NCBI GenBank assembly: GCA_035041965.1
Contig: JAPYMA010002490.1
Coordinates: 1 to 64,000, forward strand
Direction: 5' to 3'
DNA from: Anisakis pegreffii
Lineage: Eukaryota > Nematoda > Chromadorea > Rhabditida > Anisakidae
Length of the DNA stretch: 64,000 nt
This document shows positions 25,001 through 37,175 of this stretch, piece after piece; the stretch's first letter is position 1, and every line of letters begins with the position of its first letter. The notes beneath the pieces are model-generated. The model ran no database searches. It had not been told where the DNA came from and was given only the letters and a program-made list of their open reading frames with translations. A program made the translations under genes and the position numbers.

Positions 25001-27448
25001 ATAAACTGTAAAAGCTTGTGTGCTTACAGGATGCACATTATCGAGTTGGCAATTCCGGAGTTGAACCATGCAAACTGTGCTTTGAACATGAGATCAAGAT
25101 CAATTAAACGACAATGAATGATAAAAAACACACGAACTCCTCATATTGAAACATAAAATAGGATATCTGAACCCTGTCAAATTACAGCTCTGCTTTTGCT
25201 AGAAACGACACTAGACGTCAATTAAGAGGCACAACGTTAGCTTCAGTTTTATTTAGTATGCTCAAAAATGCTGCCGAAATGAATCGTCAACAACGAATGC
25301 CATTTGGAAACAATTTTTTTGTCAACTATGTCAAACGAAAACGTTTCACCTATCACTGAAATAATCAATCATTTTATGCAATCACGAGTGACTTATTGCT
25401 GTTGTTGTTCATTCGTTGACCTTGCCATTTTATCAGATTTCCATGTGTTTTTCGTTTGCACCTATCATCGAAGCATCCAGGCAATAATCATTCATCATGA
25501 ATCGCTGATTTAAGATGATTGCAAAAATCACTCATAAACAGTCCACGAAGATCATATATAACAATTCACCGACGTAATGAATCTTATAAATCGACCTCTT
25601 CAGTGAATTACTTCACTTGGAAGATATTAGAATTAAAATGTTGCTTAAATTCTTATCAATCCTCACAATCGTATGAGTGCACAAATCTGGAACTGTGCAT
25701 AGGCAGTTCCTTGTTTGAGCTTCATTCGAGAGCAAAAAGCGATGATAAGTTGTTGAATTGTCGGGTCTTTAGTGTTTCATTCCGAAAATTATGTACAATG
25801 AATTCGGTAGCAAAAATACTTCAAAGAGTGCTAAAAAGAATCTCATTTCTTTACGATATTCCCAGAAACACCAGTTTATGTCATTATGAAATTACCTGCC
25901 GAAATGACTGTACAGTGAACCACATTCAATGCAGTGAATTCATATTGGGCATCCATACTAATGACGGCGCATTTCATAATTTGATTAAAAACCCTTCGCA
26001 TTAATTCAGAACTCAATGAGGAACTAAGAAACAACCTCAACTTATCGGTTAGAAACACCCTCAGTTGGTTAGAGAAGACGTCTAAAAAATAAATCAAATG
26101 AAAATCAGGTTTCTCAAGGTGACGGTTCCATCGAAAATGAATACTGTGTATTTTCTTCATATTTCTGAATGTCAGTCTTAAACGCTTACAACATCACTAA
26201 TCATAAACCATTCCATGCCAACAACAATAGTTTTTTGTTGCATTCTATTGTGTTGCATTAGTTGAAACAATACGAAATTGAATCTGGCGCATTCACACAC
26301 GTGAATCGTTACGAGAAATAACCTAAACAGTTAATGGGGCCAATTAGCGATACTTTGTGCTATTTAAGCGAATACGCAGTGCGATTTGTTCAGTTTGTTT
26401 CAATGAATTTGCATATTGGCACGTAATGATTATTCAGCAAACCGAGATGATCAGACTCAGTTTGTGTTTGAATCGAATCATTGTGACAGCAGTCGGTGGT
26501 TTCGAGTGGCTTGCGAAGGGTTGAAGGTGTGTAGGGTTGTCTGTGGGCGTGTGGTTTGTTCCATGTTGTGATAGGAATTGTTTTCTGAATCAGTGTTAAC
26601 AAATGGGTGTATCGATGGAAAGTGTGAAGTCATGTTGATGACGCAGGTCCGGCATTGGAATTTTTTTGTGCTGAGCATTTTGGTGGTGATGCATTTGGTG
26701 GATGTTAGCATAAGGATTGTGCATGAACGATTTGATTTAATCACCTCTGTCGTGTATCAACCGGAAAAACCGTGTTTTAATGTTGACCACTGAAGCAAGA
26801 ACGAACTGCGGTTCAATGAGCAGCTTCTGTCTCTTAATATTCCTTCGATTACTCTTGACTTTTTCGTTTTATTCTTCTCCAGGTGGCTGCCTACATTCGG
26901 AACATTGATATCGGCCACTCCTAACAGTGAATGAATTTTCACGTGAAACTAATTTTTTGGGCTTGTCATATTGCTTCGTATTCGAAGTGAACGCTTCAGT
27001 GCCACTTTTCGTTGCGCTTCATTGTAAAATTTGTAGTTTGTTAAGTACGGGTGCGTACTGTACGTTGCTTTCAACATGGGGCGATTTAGTTTCGTTTTTC
27101 TCATCGAATATTCATTCATTCGATCGAGAACATTTGTCAGAAATCATAGTGCCATGTAAAACTGCCACATCATCGAAAGAGAGCACTTTCATTCCCATTG
27201 CATATTTTCCAACTCGGTCCAATTGTCGAGATTCGTACACCGTCACAGTCGATGTGTGGGCCGCATTCAGCTACTGCCTGTGCAAAGCAGTAGTTCGAAA
27301 ATGTGGTATCATTCTTGTGTAAATGTGGATTTTTAATAACGCACACATTCGTTTGATAGCGGACGTATGAAACTTCTATGAACTTAAAACAGAGACGTGA
27401 TGGTCTAATGTTAACTATATTAAGGCAAACTTCTCGACCACTGATAAA
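19052..27448. other. Gene-poor interval of about 8 kb
   Basis: No exon chain could be supported on either strand. The two longest open stretches, 24250-24684 (144 codons) and 25519-26004 (161 codons), have no recognisable motif and are about what chance could give in AT-rich sequence of this length. A G/T-skewed stretch lies at about 26455-26720. A perfect 11-bp-arm palindrome lies at 24073-24095. The last few hundred bases should include the promoter and 5' UTR of the plus-strand SDR gene. Confidence 0.5.
24073..24095. repeat. Short perfect inverted repeat (11-bp arms, 1-nt centre)
   Basis: GCCATCGTGAT, one G, then ATCACGATGGC: the two 11-nt arms are exact reverse complements. It stands alone in AT-rich intergenic DNA. 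It could be a protein-binding palindrome or chance; nothing nearby decides. Confidence 0.9.
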
Positions 27449-29117
27449 ATGGCAAAACTTTTGGCTGGAAAGTTTGGCGTTATTACTGGTGATTATCTCA
27501 TTTTCTTGTAGGCTAGGAATGAGTGATCTAGTACATTGGTATACTCTCCGTTGTTGAGTTGAGTAACTCGCTCGTCTAAGTACTTTTAATCAATTTAGTT
27601 TCCGCAAAGCTCTTGTTTATTCCAGTTCTCCGGTGCCCAGATGCTTAAGGTCTGGTTTTATTAACTCTTGACTGAGTTCATTCAGTGAGCTTCAAGTCAT
27701 CACTACGCTCGAATGTTAAGCTGAGTGATTTGTTTTCTTTTTTCAAAGGTGGTGGTAGTGGACTTGGACGTGCCATCTGCAACCGCCTGGCCGAACACGG
27801 CGCGAAGCTTATTGTCGTGGACAAATTCCCGAAATCTGCTGAGGATGTTTGCGCTAAACTCCCAGCTCCTAGTAAGCTAATATTTCTTAAGTACTTTTTA
27901 GTAATTGCTGTAAATCAGTGATGTTTTGTCACTGTAAAGACATCATGTATTGTGAAGTAATTATTCTTAATTGGCGCCGTATTAATTACAGCTGAGGGGA
28001 AGCACGTTCCTTTCGTATGTGATGTTGCACACATGTCTGAAGTGAAGAAACTGTTCGAGTTTGCGTCTAAACAGCACAACACTCCCCCGAATGTGGTCGT
28101 CAATTCGGCTGGTATCATCAGGGACGCGGAGGTGCTGAAAATGACCGAGGAACAATGGGATGAAGTGCTCAACATCAATCTGAGGGGAACCTTCTTGGTG
28201 AATTCATTACTTCGCTATGGTTGTGACTCGTTTCGTGACTGTGTGAATCTGTATGGCTTTCGGATTCCACAAAAATGCGTTCGTGCATGTCGGTGAAAGA
28301 AACAGCTGAATAATAATGGAATGCGTGATTTATAGGTCACCCAAATCTTCGCGCGAGCAGCTGTGGCAAGCAATACTCCTCAGTCGATTATCAACATCGC
28401 GTCGATTATCGGCAAAATGGGTGCAGCTGAACGGGTGAACTACGCAGCTTCTAAGGTTGCTTATCCGTTGATTACAGCTGACGGGAAGCATCCGTTGGAA
28501 TTGTCTGCTTCGGGTTGATTTTGTCTCGCGCATAACAATATTGGATTTTCGAACTGTTTAGAAATTATTCACTAGCTCAGTGAGCAATCGTTTAATTTTA
28601 GCAGGGTCATTTTTTTTTCAAAATTCTGAACCAATTTTTATGATTTATCGTTGTTCGATTCAGTCCGGCGTGATTGGTTTCTCGAAATCAACGGCAGCCG
28701 CATTGGCTAGGACTAGTGTTCGTGTGAACTCTCTTCTTCCCGGTTACATCATCTCGCCTATGACTGATGGCATCGAGGACAAGGTTTCTTTTGTCTTTGT
28801 GCTGAAGATATTCTATCGGCCTAGATTCTATAAGATCAATATTTTGACGTATAGCAGGGAATTTGGAGTTTGTTCAGAGACACGTTCTGAATGAATGTTT
28901 CGTTTTGAGTGAATTCAAGGAAATCATGTTGTTCACATACTCACCGTTTATCACCTGCTCACCATTTCAGTTGCTGAAAGCGGCTTGTGAAAAAATTCCT
29001 ATGGGACGTATGGGTAAGCCAGAAGAGATCGCGGATGCTGTGCTGTACTTGGCATCAGATCTTTCGTCATATGTGACAGGTACGGCGTTGGAAGTGGCTG
29101 GTGGACTTGGCATGTGA
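27449..29117 (+). CDS. HSD17B8: HSD17B8/FabG-like short-chain dehydrogenase, divergent plus-strand paralogue 4
   Basis: Six exons: 27449-27488, 27749-27871, 27992-28197, 28336-28455, 28664-28783, 28971-29117; 251 aa, stop TGA at 29115-29117. Exon lengths and phases equal those of the three minus-strand copies, proving common descent, but the protein is clearly more diverged. Its nucleotide motif is TGGGSGLG (13-20), Asp38 is kept, NNAG is NSAG (92-95), and Asn117, Ser146, Tyr159 and Lys163 are present (NYAASK rather than NYASTK). The acceptor before exon 2 (TTTCAAAG) and the other splice sites fit the nematode consensus. An AATAAA lies 153 bp after the stop. Family role: NAD(H)-dependent 3-oxoacyl or hydroxysteroid oxidoreductase. 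It may be the conserved single-copy orthologue, with the minus-strand trio a lineage expansion; that is inference. Confidence 0.94.
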
Positions 29118-29269
29118 AGTGATATCTGTCAACATATATTGACGATGAATAACAAACATTATTGTTGTTGTTGACGAGTTTTGTTTGGTTGTTTTTTATT
29201 ATTGTTTTTACTAATAATATGACTGATAATATTTGCTTGTGCCTGGAGAACATTGATGATTTTTAATAC

Positions 29270-29275
29270 AATAAA
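29270..29275 (+). promoter_or_regulatory. Polyadenylation signal of SDR paralogue 4
   Basis: AATAAA, 153 bp downstream of the TGA of the plus-strand SDR gene, and the first canonical hexamer after that stop. The transcript end itself is not determined. Confidence 0.6.
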
Positions 29276-31588
29276 CTTATGCACTTTCTGATACACTGTT
29301 TATCATTTCACTTGATATTCGATGAGGGTTCGCCGTTGGACAGTTGACTGGGCTGGTTTTGGTGCAATTCACATGTTCTATTGAGATTGTGGACATCACA
29401 ATGACATAAATGGACTGTCGTAGCAGTCTAATAATGATGTTTTTATCAATTGAGTCAACGAGAAACTTACTGCATAGTTCAGCTCTCAGAAATCTCGCTA
29501 AGGTGGTTCACATAACACACAGATAAGTAAAACCACAGTAATTTCTCGTCATGAGTTAAAGTGATTTATCATTCGCCTTATTGTTGCACGCGTGCGTGGC
29601 AAGCAGTGATTCCAGGCTCTGGAACCGGAAAAATGCTTTGCTTCTGTCGAATATTATTGAGTGACAGTTCCCGGTCAGACTCGTAGCGCTACTCCATCGT
29701 AATTCATCATCGCTAATGAGTAACATTCCAACAGTAAGGCGCTATCATGGTTGAAAGCATAAGATCACACTGCAAGATAAACTCTTCAATCGTTTACCAA
29801 CCATTCAGTGTGTTTGCTAAAAAAAATGCGCAAGGAACACTTCAGTCATCCACTAATGTTCAATTGTAGGTGTTCAATCGCTATACACGTAAGTGTTTGT
29901 TTTGCAATGAATATCGCACCTCTCATACTTAATGCTCGATACAGTTAATTCTTAGGAACAAGTCAATGTAATGGTGTTGAAAAATACCGATCTCGTTACT
30001 TCAGAGTGATTTCTTATGATTATGTTGGTTACCTCATTGACAATTGCTGTTTTGCACTACACAGTAGAAACTGAACGAAAAAACATTTGTCAAACCTAAT
30101 TCACATGCGTTCCTTTCTATCGCCTCAGCAAAAGCGTCGTCTTATCTTATCAAGAGGGTGTTGAGAAAACAGTAAAACAAACGAATCAATCATGTGCTTT
30201 TTTTTAAGGATTTATTCATCGATGATAGGAGAGTAGTTTCATCGTAATCGAGCATTTTCATCCATTAACCCCTTCATCAATCCATCATATTGTTGATCAC
30301 AGCTCAACAATATGTATCTGTTACTATTTATGAGAGTATTATGTAAACATTCTCGATGTTCACTGCTAACAGATACCGTTTATGAGTGACATTCGATGTT
30401 TGAACAAAAATCTTTCGAACGATTCGCCATTTGAAGCGAATGATCATTCTTTGACCTAGCGCAATCACTATCAATCAACATGAACAATCTGCACACAATC
30501 TGTATGGCTCATGTTATCAATGATAATCGTGACGCATTCAATGAAACAAATACTCTTCAACAATACAAGTGATGCAATACACCCGTTGACAGAAGAGCGC
30601 TTATCAATGGTTATCAGTGGTTTACTTATCTCGATTCTGTTTTTTTAAAACCCAGAAACTTATTGCCGCTCTCATAGTTGAAGGTTCATAATCGTCGTAT
30701 TTTAGCAGAGTGGATTTTTTTAGCGACTATTGCGGTTTGCAATCACATTGATTTGTTGCCTCCTAGGATTTATTACACTGATAAAATGATATATGGTGCT
30801 TTTATTGGTTACTCTCACCCTTCCACTGACAGCATTTTGAGCACCTCCCGAAACTGAGCACAGCTTTCAAAGATTCTAATGAATTATCGGTTCATTCCAA
30901 TTTCATGAGATTCATCGCACAACAATCAAAGAACTATCGCCTAGTTTTTGTCCACTAGCGTTCACTGTATTCGATTGCTTTCAAATCCTATTGCTGTTCT
31001 TCGACTCTGAATCAATACATTCGTACTGTTGAATGAACAAGTAGCATAGAATGAATATACATATAGTTGAATGAGAACTAGAACTGGAAATGCTGTTGAT
31101 ATTGGGCTTACGATTGCTCGGCCGCTCCCACCGAATGACACACTAATCACTTGCCAATCCCCTATATGATTTGGTTGATTATGCTCAAACGTAATAATAT
31201 CGTTGACTGTGGTGAAAGATTGTACTATATATCTGTCATCGAAAATAATTTTCAAAGTTCCATTTCTATTCATTCCATTAGTATGTTCATTGAGTCATCA
31301 AACTCCTCACGTGAACGTCTGGTCAACACCTCATCAGATTCAAGGAATTCCTTTGAAATAATCACACCATATAAGCGTTATCGTCAACCCAACTAGCCAT
31401 ATAAACTCATATGATGCTTTTTTCTTGGTGATTCGGTGAGAACGTGATAGAATCGTAATGGTTTCAGTTCGAGATTGCTTGGGAAAACCGATTTTTTTAC
31501 ATTCGTTCTCCACGATGCTTATCATCATTCGGATGCGAGCATGCACTGAATTTGCTCACAATTGAAATTTTCTCGCAAAATAATCATT
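29276..31588. other. Intergenic between SDR paralogue 4 and riboflavin transporter
   Basis: No exon is supported here. It must include the promoter and 5' leader of the riboflavin transporter gene. Nothing distinctive was seen beyond AT-rich unique sequence. Confidence 0.5.
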
Positions 31589-34500
31589 ATGCAGGAAGTG
31601 CGAAGCGCAATGTCTCTCGCAGATTGCGTTCAACATGTCGCTGTGGCAGCCTTTGGAATGGGCTCGTGGCTGAGCGTGAACGCAGTTTACGTGCAATTAC
31701 CTCTGCTTATTTATATTGTCAGTATTTTTGCATTTTTTTTTCTGTTTATTTATTTTTTTTCGCATAGACTTTCAGATGAACTCAGATTTCCTATAAGAAT
31801 TTAGGATTCATCTAACATAAGAGCGTTTTTCATCAGTCACATACCATCATTCTGAAAGCCACTTACAAGATATGAAAGGAACGAAAATTCAATGATTTCA
31901 TTTGCTCTGTCCAAACGAACTGAAATGTTGCAGGTACCAGAAGGCTGGAATCTAGCCACTTACATCGTTTTACTCGTTCAAATTGCCTGTATTGCACCTC
32001 TCATCTATGGCATATTAGATATACTGATGGAATGCATCTCAAACAAGGTATACGTATAAATCACTTTTGAGTTGTTTCGTTCCGTTCGAATTTGCTCATC
32101 GCATGCTGAATAAATGTCGACACTTCTAAATTCAGCAATCAATTACTGCAAGTTTAGACGTGGAAAAGATATAATCAAATGGTTCTCATTCCGATCATGC
32201 TCGTTCTGTCCGGATTTGGCCTTCTGATGGCTGCGTTCACGTATGACCAACCTGTCGTTATAGACAATGCCAAGGTTTCTGATCTCAATTTCATCTCTTA
32301 ACAACAGTTATATTAATGATAACGATAAAAACAATCAAAGTAATATGAATAACAATACTGACTGCAGCAATGTTATTGTTTTCGGTAACAGTGCAATAGT
32401 AATGAGAGTAATTTTTCAGATTATATTGACTAAAAAACAATAAAATAAATGGTAACGGTAATATTTATTTGAAAACAATGGTAACAATAATATCAGTCAC
32501 ATAAATAACAATACAGCAGCAAAAACATTTTTTCACTTGTACTTTCTAATTCATGCAAAACAGACGAGACACTAGTGGTTACGGAGATCAGGGAATCTCA
32601 TGAAACATGTCCTCGAATCCCCGTCCTCAACTCTTTTCGAGCCAACCACATTTTCGAGTGCGAAATTCTGTCTCCAACTTGCTCTATTCGCAACTTCTCC
32701 CTCCCTGCAACACCACTTCAGATACTTTACAAAAGTGTAAGTGTAAGTTTTTCTTTCCAGCACAGTTATTGGCTGTTTGTCGCAATATTGATCATGTCAA
32801 TTCCGTGTACAACCGCAGATGTACTCTTTCTACCGTACATAACGAAACTCGAGAATTTTAAATACGTTACGACATTTTTTATCGGAATGGGTCTCAGTGC
32901 ACTGCTGCCGAGTACAGTTTCACTCATACAAGGTTATTGTCATCGTAATACTGTTATTCACATCAATATTTTTTAAAATTCACTTCAAGTTTTCCATCCA
33001 AAAGAAGAGCACATCCAAAACATTCATCGAATAAACCAATCGAAACCAAAATATAGCGCCAAAATGATGCTAACATCCAGTGAAAAATGAACGAACAGTC
33101 AAATGAATACAATATTCACCGTAAATGCTAGATGTCGAATTGCTGCAGTTCTCCGAAGAGATGGACAGTATGAAATATATAGTATTGGGAAATAATGAAG
33201 CCTGAAGAATTGTACAGCATATGAAATTGAACATAAGACTGCCGATATTTTCATAGTAAATTTGGTATCTTCATTTGAATGTGTGATGGCCAATTTGAGG
33301 TGCGTCTGCAAATCTCAACGGTACTGTACCGAATGCATGGGGACCGACAGAGGGCAGTGTTTTGTTTGGCCCGAGATCGTATCTCGTCATAATGGTTGCT
33401 CTCACGTTTGTCTCGCTTTTAGGTGAGTTCATTCCCATTGAGGAAGCGTTCTGTAATTGAACATTTCCCTTTTTACTGTTCTTAAACTGATTGTCTAGTC
33501 GTTCAGAACTGAAACCGATTGATGTTCGATTATTTGAATTTATCATTGAAACGTTCAGCGTAAATATTCCACAGTTTTCTCGTCAGACTATCGATATTTC
33601 AGGATTTGTTGTAATTTGCTTTAAAACAAACAATAGGAACGATGAAACGAATTCACTAAAGTCGAAGAAATCGCCGTCTCATTCGATTTGTCAGATCGAC
33701 TTGAAGATACCAGAAGGAACGAAAAGTGTCAGTTGTTCAAGCTTTTAGAATTTACTCGTTTCGAGAATTTTTGCTCAAATGTTTGCATAACTGCTCAAAG
33801 CAATGCATCGTAACATCTCTTCAGCATTTTTTTCATATGATCGTTGCAGATTGAACTGAAATTTTCATAGTTTTGAGGCGCATCATTAATTCATGATGAG
33901 TTGGTAAATTAGGGAATATATTATGGTTGCGAAAGGTTCAGAGGGATTTTTAGAATTTTTGCGTTTGGGAAACCTTTCATTCAGAACAGGTCGTGAATTC
34001 CATGCGCAACTCAACAATTGAAAACTTACTAGAGAAGAGTGAGCATTTCACGCTTTTGTGGTGTTGCTGCTAAAATTTCATGTATACATCTCAGGTATCT
34101 GTATAAAATTAATTTTCAGTATTCTTACAATGTGTCACAAGTGGAATCGCCAGAAATGCCGGTGGAAATTTCGACGACCGCATGGGTTCTCCTGTTAACA
34201 ATTACTCTCCTTTTGGGTGCTCTTCAGAATGCAGTCATTCCATCTATTCAACCCTTCGTCACTATGCCATACGGACAACATGTAGCGCTTTGAATCCATT
34301 GTTTCCGAAAATGTTCTTTCATAATCAGTGGTCCAAAACGTTTCGGTTCTGCAAACTTCATTTATAAGAAGCAGCAAAAAGAACACTACTGAACTCACTT
34401 CTCGTCCTTATTAAGCATTTCTGAATTAGCATCATCTCAATGATCTCATGGAATGTTTAGATTTATTTCTGGTCAACTCTACTAACAGTCATGATGAATC

Positions 34501-35517
34501 CAATATTCTGCTTCTTGCAATTCTGCATTGCCTTCAAAAACACTTGTTTCTTCATTATATGGGCAAGTGTAAGTTTTGCATTGGTGGCATTCGCTTTCAC
34601 TATGGCATTGGTTGGAAAGGTCGATGGCCTCGCACCAGTGTTGTTGGTCAGTGGATTAACTGTTGTTTTACACTTCAAATACATTCCGCAAGCCATTCCA
34701 ATGTTCATTTCTCAAAACAAGGGCAGTTTCGATGGGCTGAAAAAGATATTCTTCTCTCACATGAAAGCTCTATCCCTTCCATATGAATGGAGTTGATGCG
34801 TAGCACGCATAATCTATGATGTAATCAAGTACGCAAAGCGTTGAGTAATTGAATGTGAAGTCATTCATCGAGGAACGATTTTAGAAGTACCAAAAATGCT
34901 CTGATAATAACGAGAATATTGCACGTGAGCAGCTAGTTGTATGCTCTTACCCATAATATTGAATCTATTCAGGTATAATTTCTTGTCGCATCATCAAATC
35001 AAAACACAACTTGCTTGTTGCACAGAACATGCTTCGTATTTGACTTCATTCCTAAACCACGACTCATTCCTCTACGATAGAGTTTATAAGCAACAGTTGT
35101 TGCAAAACATTCACTAAACCTCATCATAACATCGATACAGTTTATCCTAATCAGCTCTACATTAACTGAAAAATAGCAGTTTCAACTATTTCAACGTTTA
35201 CAACTGCGACCAAAAACATGAACACCTTCATTTCGACACTGAAGTGAAACCTGAAACTTATGCGTAGCCACAATTTGTTGCATTTGGTTTTCCCGTGTAG
35301 CTGAAGTTTCATCTGATCATATCGATTACAGGTTGTGTTCGGGCTGAGTTCAGGTCTTATCTCTTGGGAACGAACCGCAATCGCGCAAATACTTCGTCAG
35401 ACAAGTACTGCTCGTGGTCTTTTCTGGTGTGGTGCTTTCACGCAGATCGGTTCTTTTATTGGTGCATTGATGATGTTCGTTTTGACCGAAGTAGTGGGAA
35501 TATTCAGAAAACAATGA
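31589..35517 (+). CDS. SLC52A: Riboflavin transporter (SLC52A / RFT family)
   Basis: Nine exons: 31589-31717, 31934-32047, 32158-32274, 32761-32932, 33300-33422, 33603-33727, 34120-34281, 34461-34646, 35332-35517; 437 aa, in the usual range of animal SLC52A proteins. All junction phases agree. The N-terminus carries the family signature FGMGSW, then VQLP, and after intron 1 VPEGWN. Exon 4 has FLPYITKL and GMGLSALLPS; exon 7 ends in the MPYGQ motif; the last exon has RGLFWCGAFTQIGSFIGALLM-like packing. Several hydrophobic segments suit a polytopic plasma-membrane carrier for riboflavin uptake; animals cannot make this vitamin. Exon 6 (about residues 219-260) is a polar loop rich in Lys, Ser and Asn. 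The exon 5 acceptor (TTTGAG) and the exon 6 donor (GTCAGT after AGT) were chosen by phase. ATG 31589 is the first in-frame ATG; Met8 is an alternative start. Confidence 0.93.
32290..32530. repeat. A-rich low-complexity stretch in riboflavin transporter intron 3
   Basis: Imperfect AATAACAAT-like and GGTAAC words recur through intron 3. It looks like a decayed simple repeat and has no coding potential. Confidence 0.55.
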
Positions 35518-37175
35518 ATGTGCATATCATTAAATCACTGCCAGTTCAGCACCGCTTGAATTTTGGTCGATTAGTTCATTGCAATCTGGTAGCATAATAT
35601 TACGGATAAAACAATATTATGTTGCCAATTTTCAACTCAACTATTAATCGGTACTTGTACATAGGAAGAAGCATTCACTACCTCATTTCGTTCATGTGCG
35701 AATGCGTTGTAACGCAAACGTTATGATATTTGCTATCACAAATTCTCATGACCTCGTCAATGATTTGAACAATTCGACATTCGATATTGTAGCAGTGGCA
35801 TCTGACTGTTCTTCTGATTGTCGAGTGTCGATTGCTCAGGCTAAAAATTCATAGCTGCTCTCAGAAGTAGGTTGAGATTGTTCGAACTGTTTTATGCGAT
35901 GCATTGGTATTTATCAGTGAGTTAGTCTAATGATCGAAATAATGCCCTTCGTAAGCTTAGATCCGTTTTATCGTTATTGTCAGATGTCGTTATAGTAGTT
36001 CGCCATTGTCTTGAATTTCCATTTAAAGTGAATAAAAATTCGGTGCTGTTGTTGTAGCCACTACACTATTTGATGATAATTGATCAAATACAAATGTTTT
36101 GATCGTAATCAAATCACGCAAAGATGGTGATTGACTGGGAAAAGGCAGATTTCAGCCTATCTGGTTATCACGCGCTGGTGTTTCTGGCAATTTTCGGTTG
36201 TCGCTAGGTCAGGTGAACAACTCGGATGAGGCGATTTACAAAAGCCGAGAGCCGTTATCATACCCTCTACAGCATAAACATCATTAGCAAAGACGTTTTC
36301 TGATAGCATTTCAACTGTTTTCTGCACGCAGTGCCTTCATTCTTATTTGGGCATCGTTCTCGAATAGTGCACTGAAAATCCTCAGAGAAATTTCTTATTG
36401 CTTGGTTTCTGACCAACTTATCATATAATTCCACATGCCTTAACTGAAGCGAATTACCATTTGACCAGATTATCCGATTCAGTTAGTTTGCGTATAGATG
36501 TTGCTGATGAAGGTAAAATGGGGACCATTCAGTCGTTTTTTTTTCTCGTAAAGTTTCAGAAATCAAATGCGTGAAACTTAGTTGTTGACGAATGCGATGT
36601 ATGGTTGTTGATTGAATTGCGAGCATAAATGAAAGGTAAGAAATGATGAGATTCGGTTGAATCCGTGTTGTCATAGCAACACGACTATATAATACGTCAA
36701 TCGAAACATTTGAACGATAGCGTTTAATCCAAGCCTATGATGAGCGAGTAAAGCGCATCGATCACCTGAACAAGTCAACGAGTATCTGCCGTCTGCTTTT
36801 GATCACTATTCATCCGTTTGGGTGTTTCTAGAAGGCATTTTGTGGAGCAAATCTAATAATTCAGTCACTCGCATATTGCAATCGTGCTACTTCGGCACAT
36901 GCTCAGTCACGGCATTCATTTCCGGAACAGCTACTCAATCCTTTGCTCTTACCAATAATTAAAATTCCAGTCAAACGCCTCAGTGGATATTTCCAGAATA
37001 TCCAGAATTCACGCTTGTGATTCACATAATGTCTTCGACACTACCTTGAGTTCGATGCTAAAAAAGCAACAAATCATTGTATTGGTTGAACGCTGGCGTC
37101 AAGTGTACATCTGCTTCTCAGTTTCATTGTCTCGATGTTCATGCAGTGATTACTCAACGAACGGTGCCGATAGTA
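35518..37175. other. Intergenic between riboflavin transporter and RP2
   Basis: Mostly AT-rich unique sequence. One locally less AT-rich stretch at 36124-36260 contains an ATG with 27 open codons and a hydrophobic segment, possibly a stray exon, but no partner exon was found. The promoter of the RP2 gene should lie toward the right end. Confidence 0.45.
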
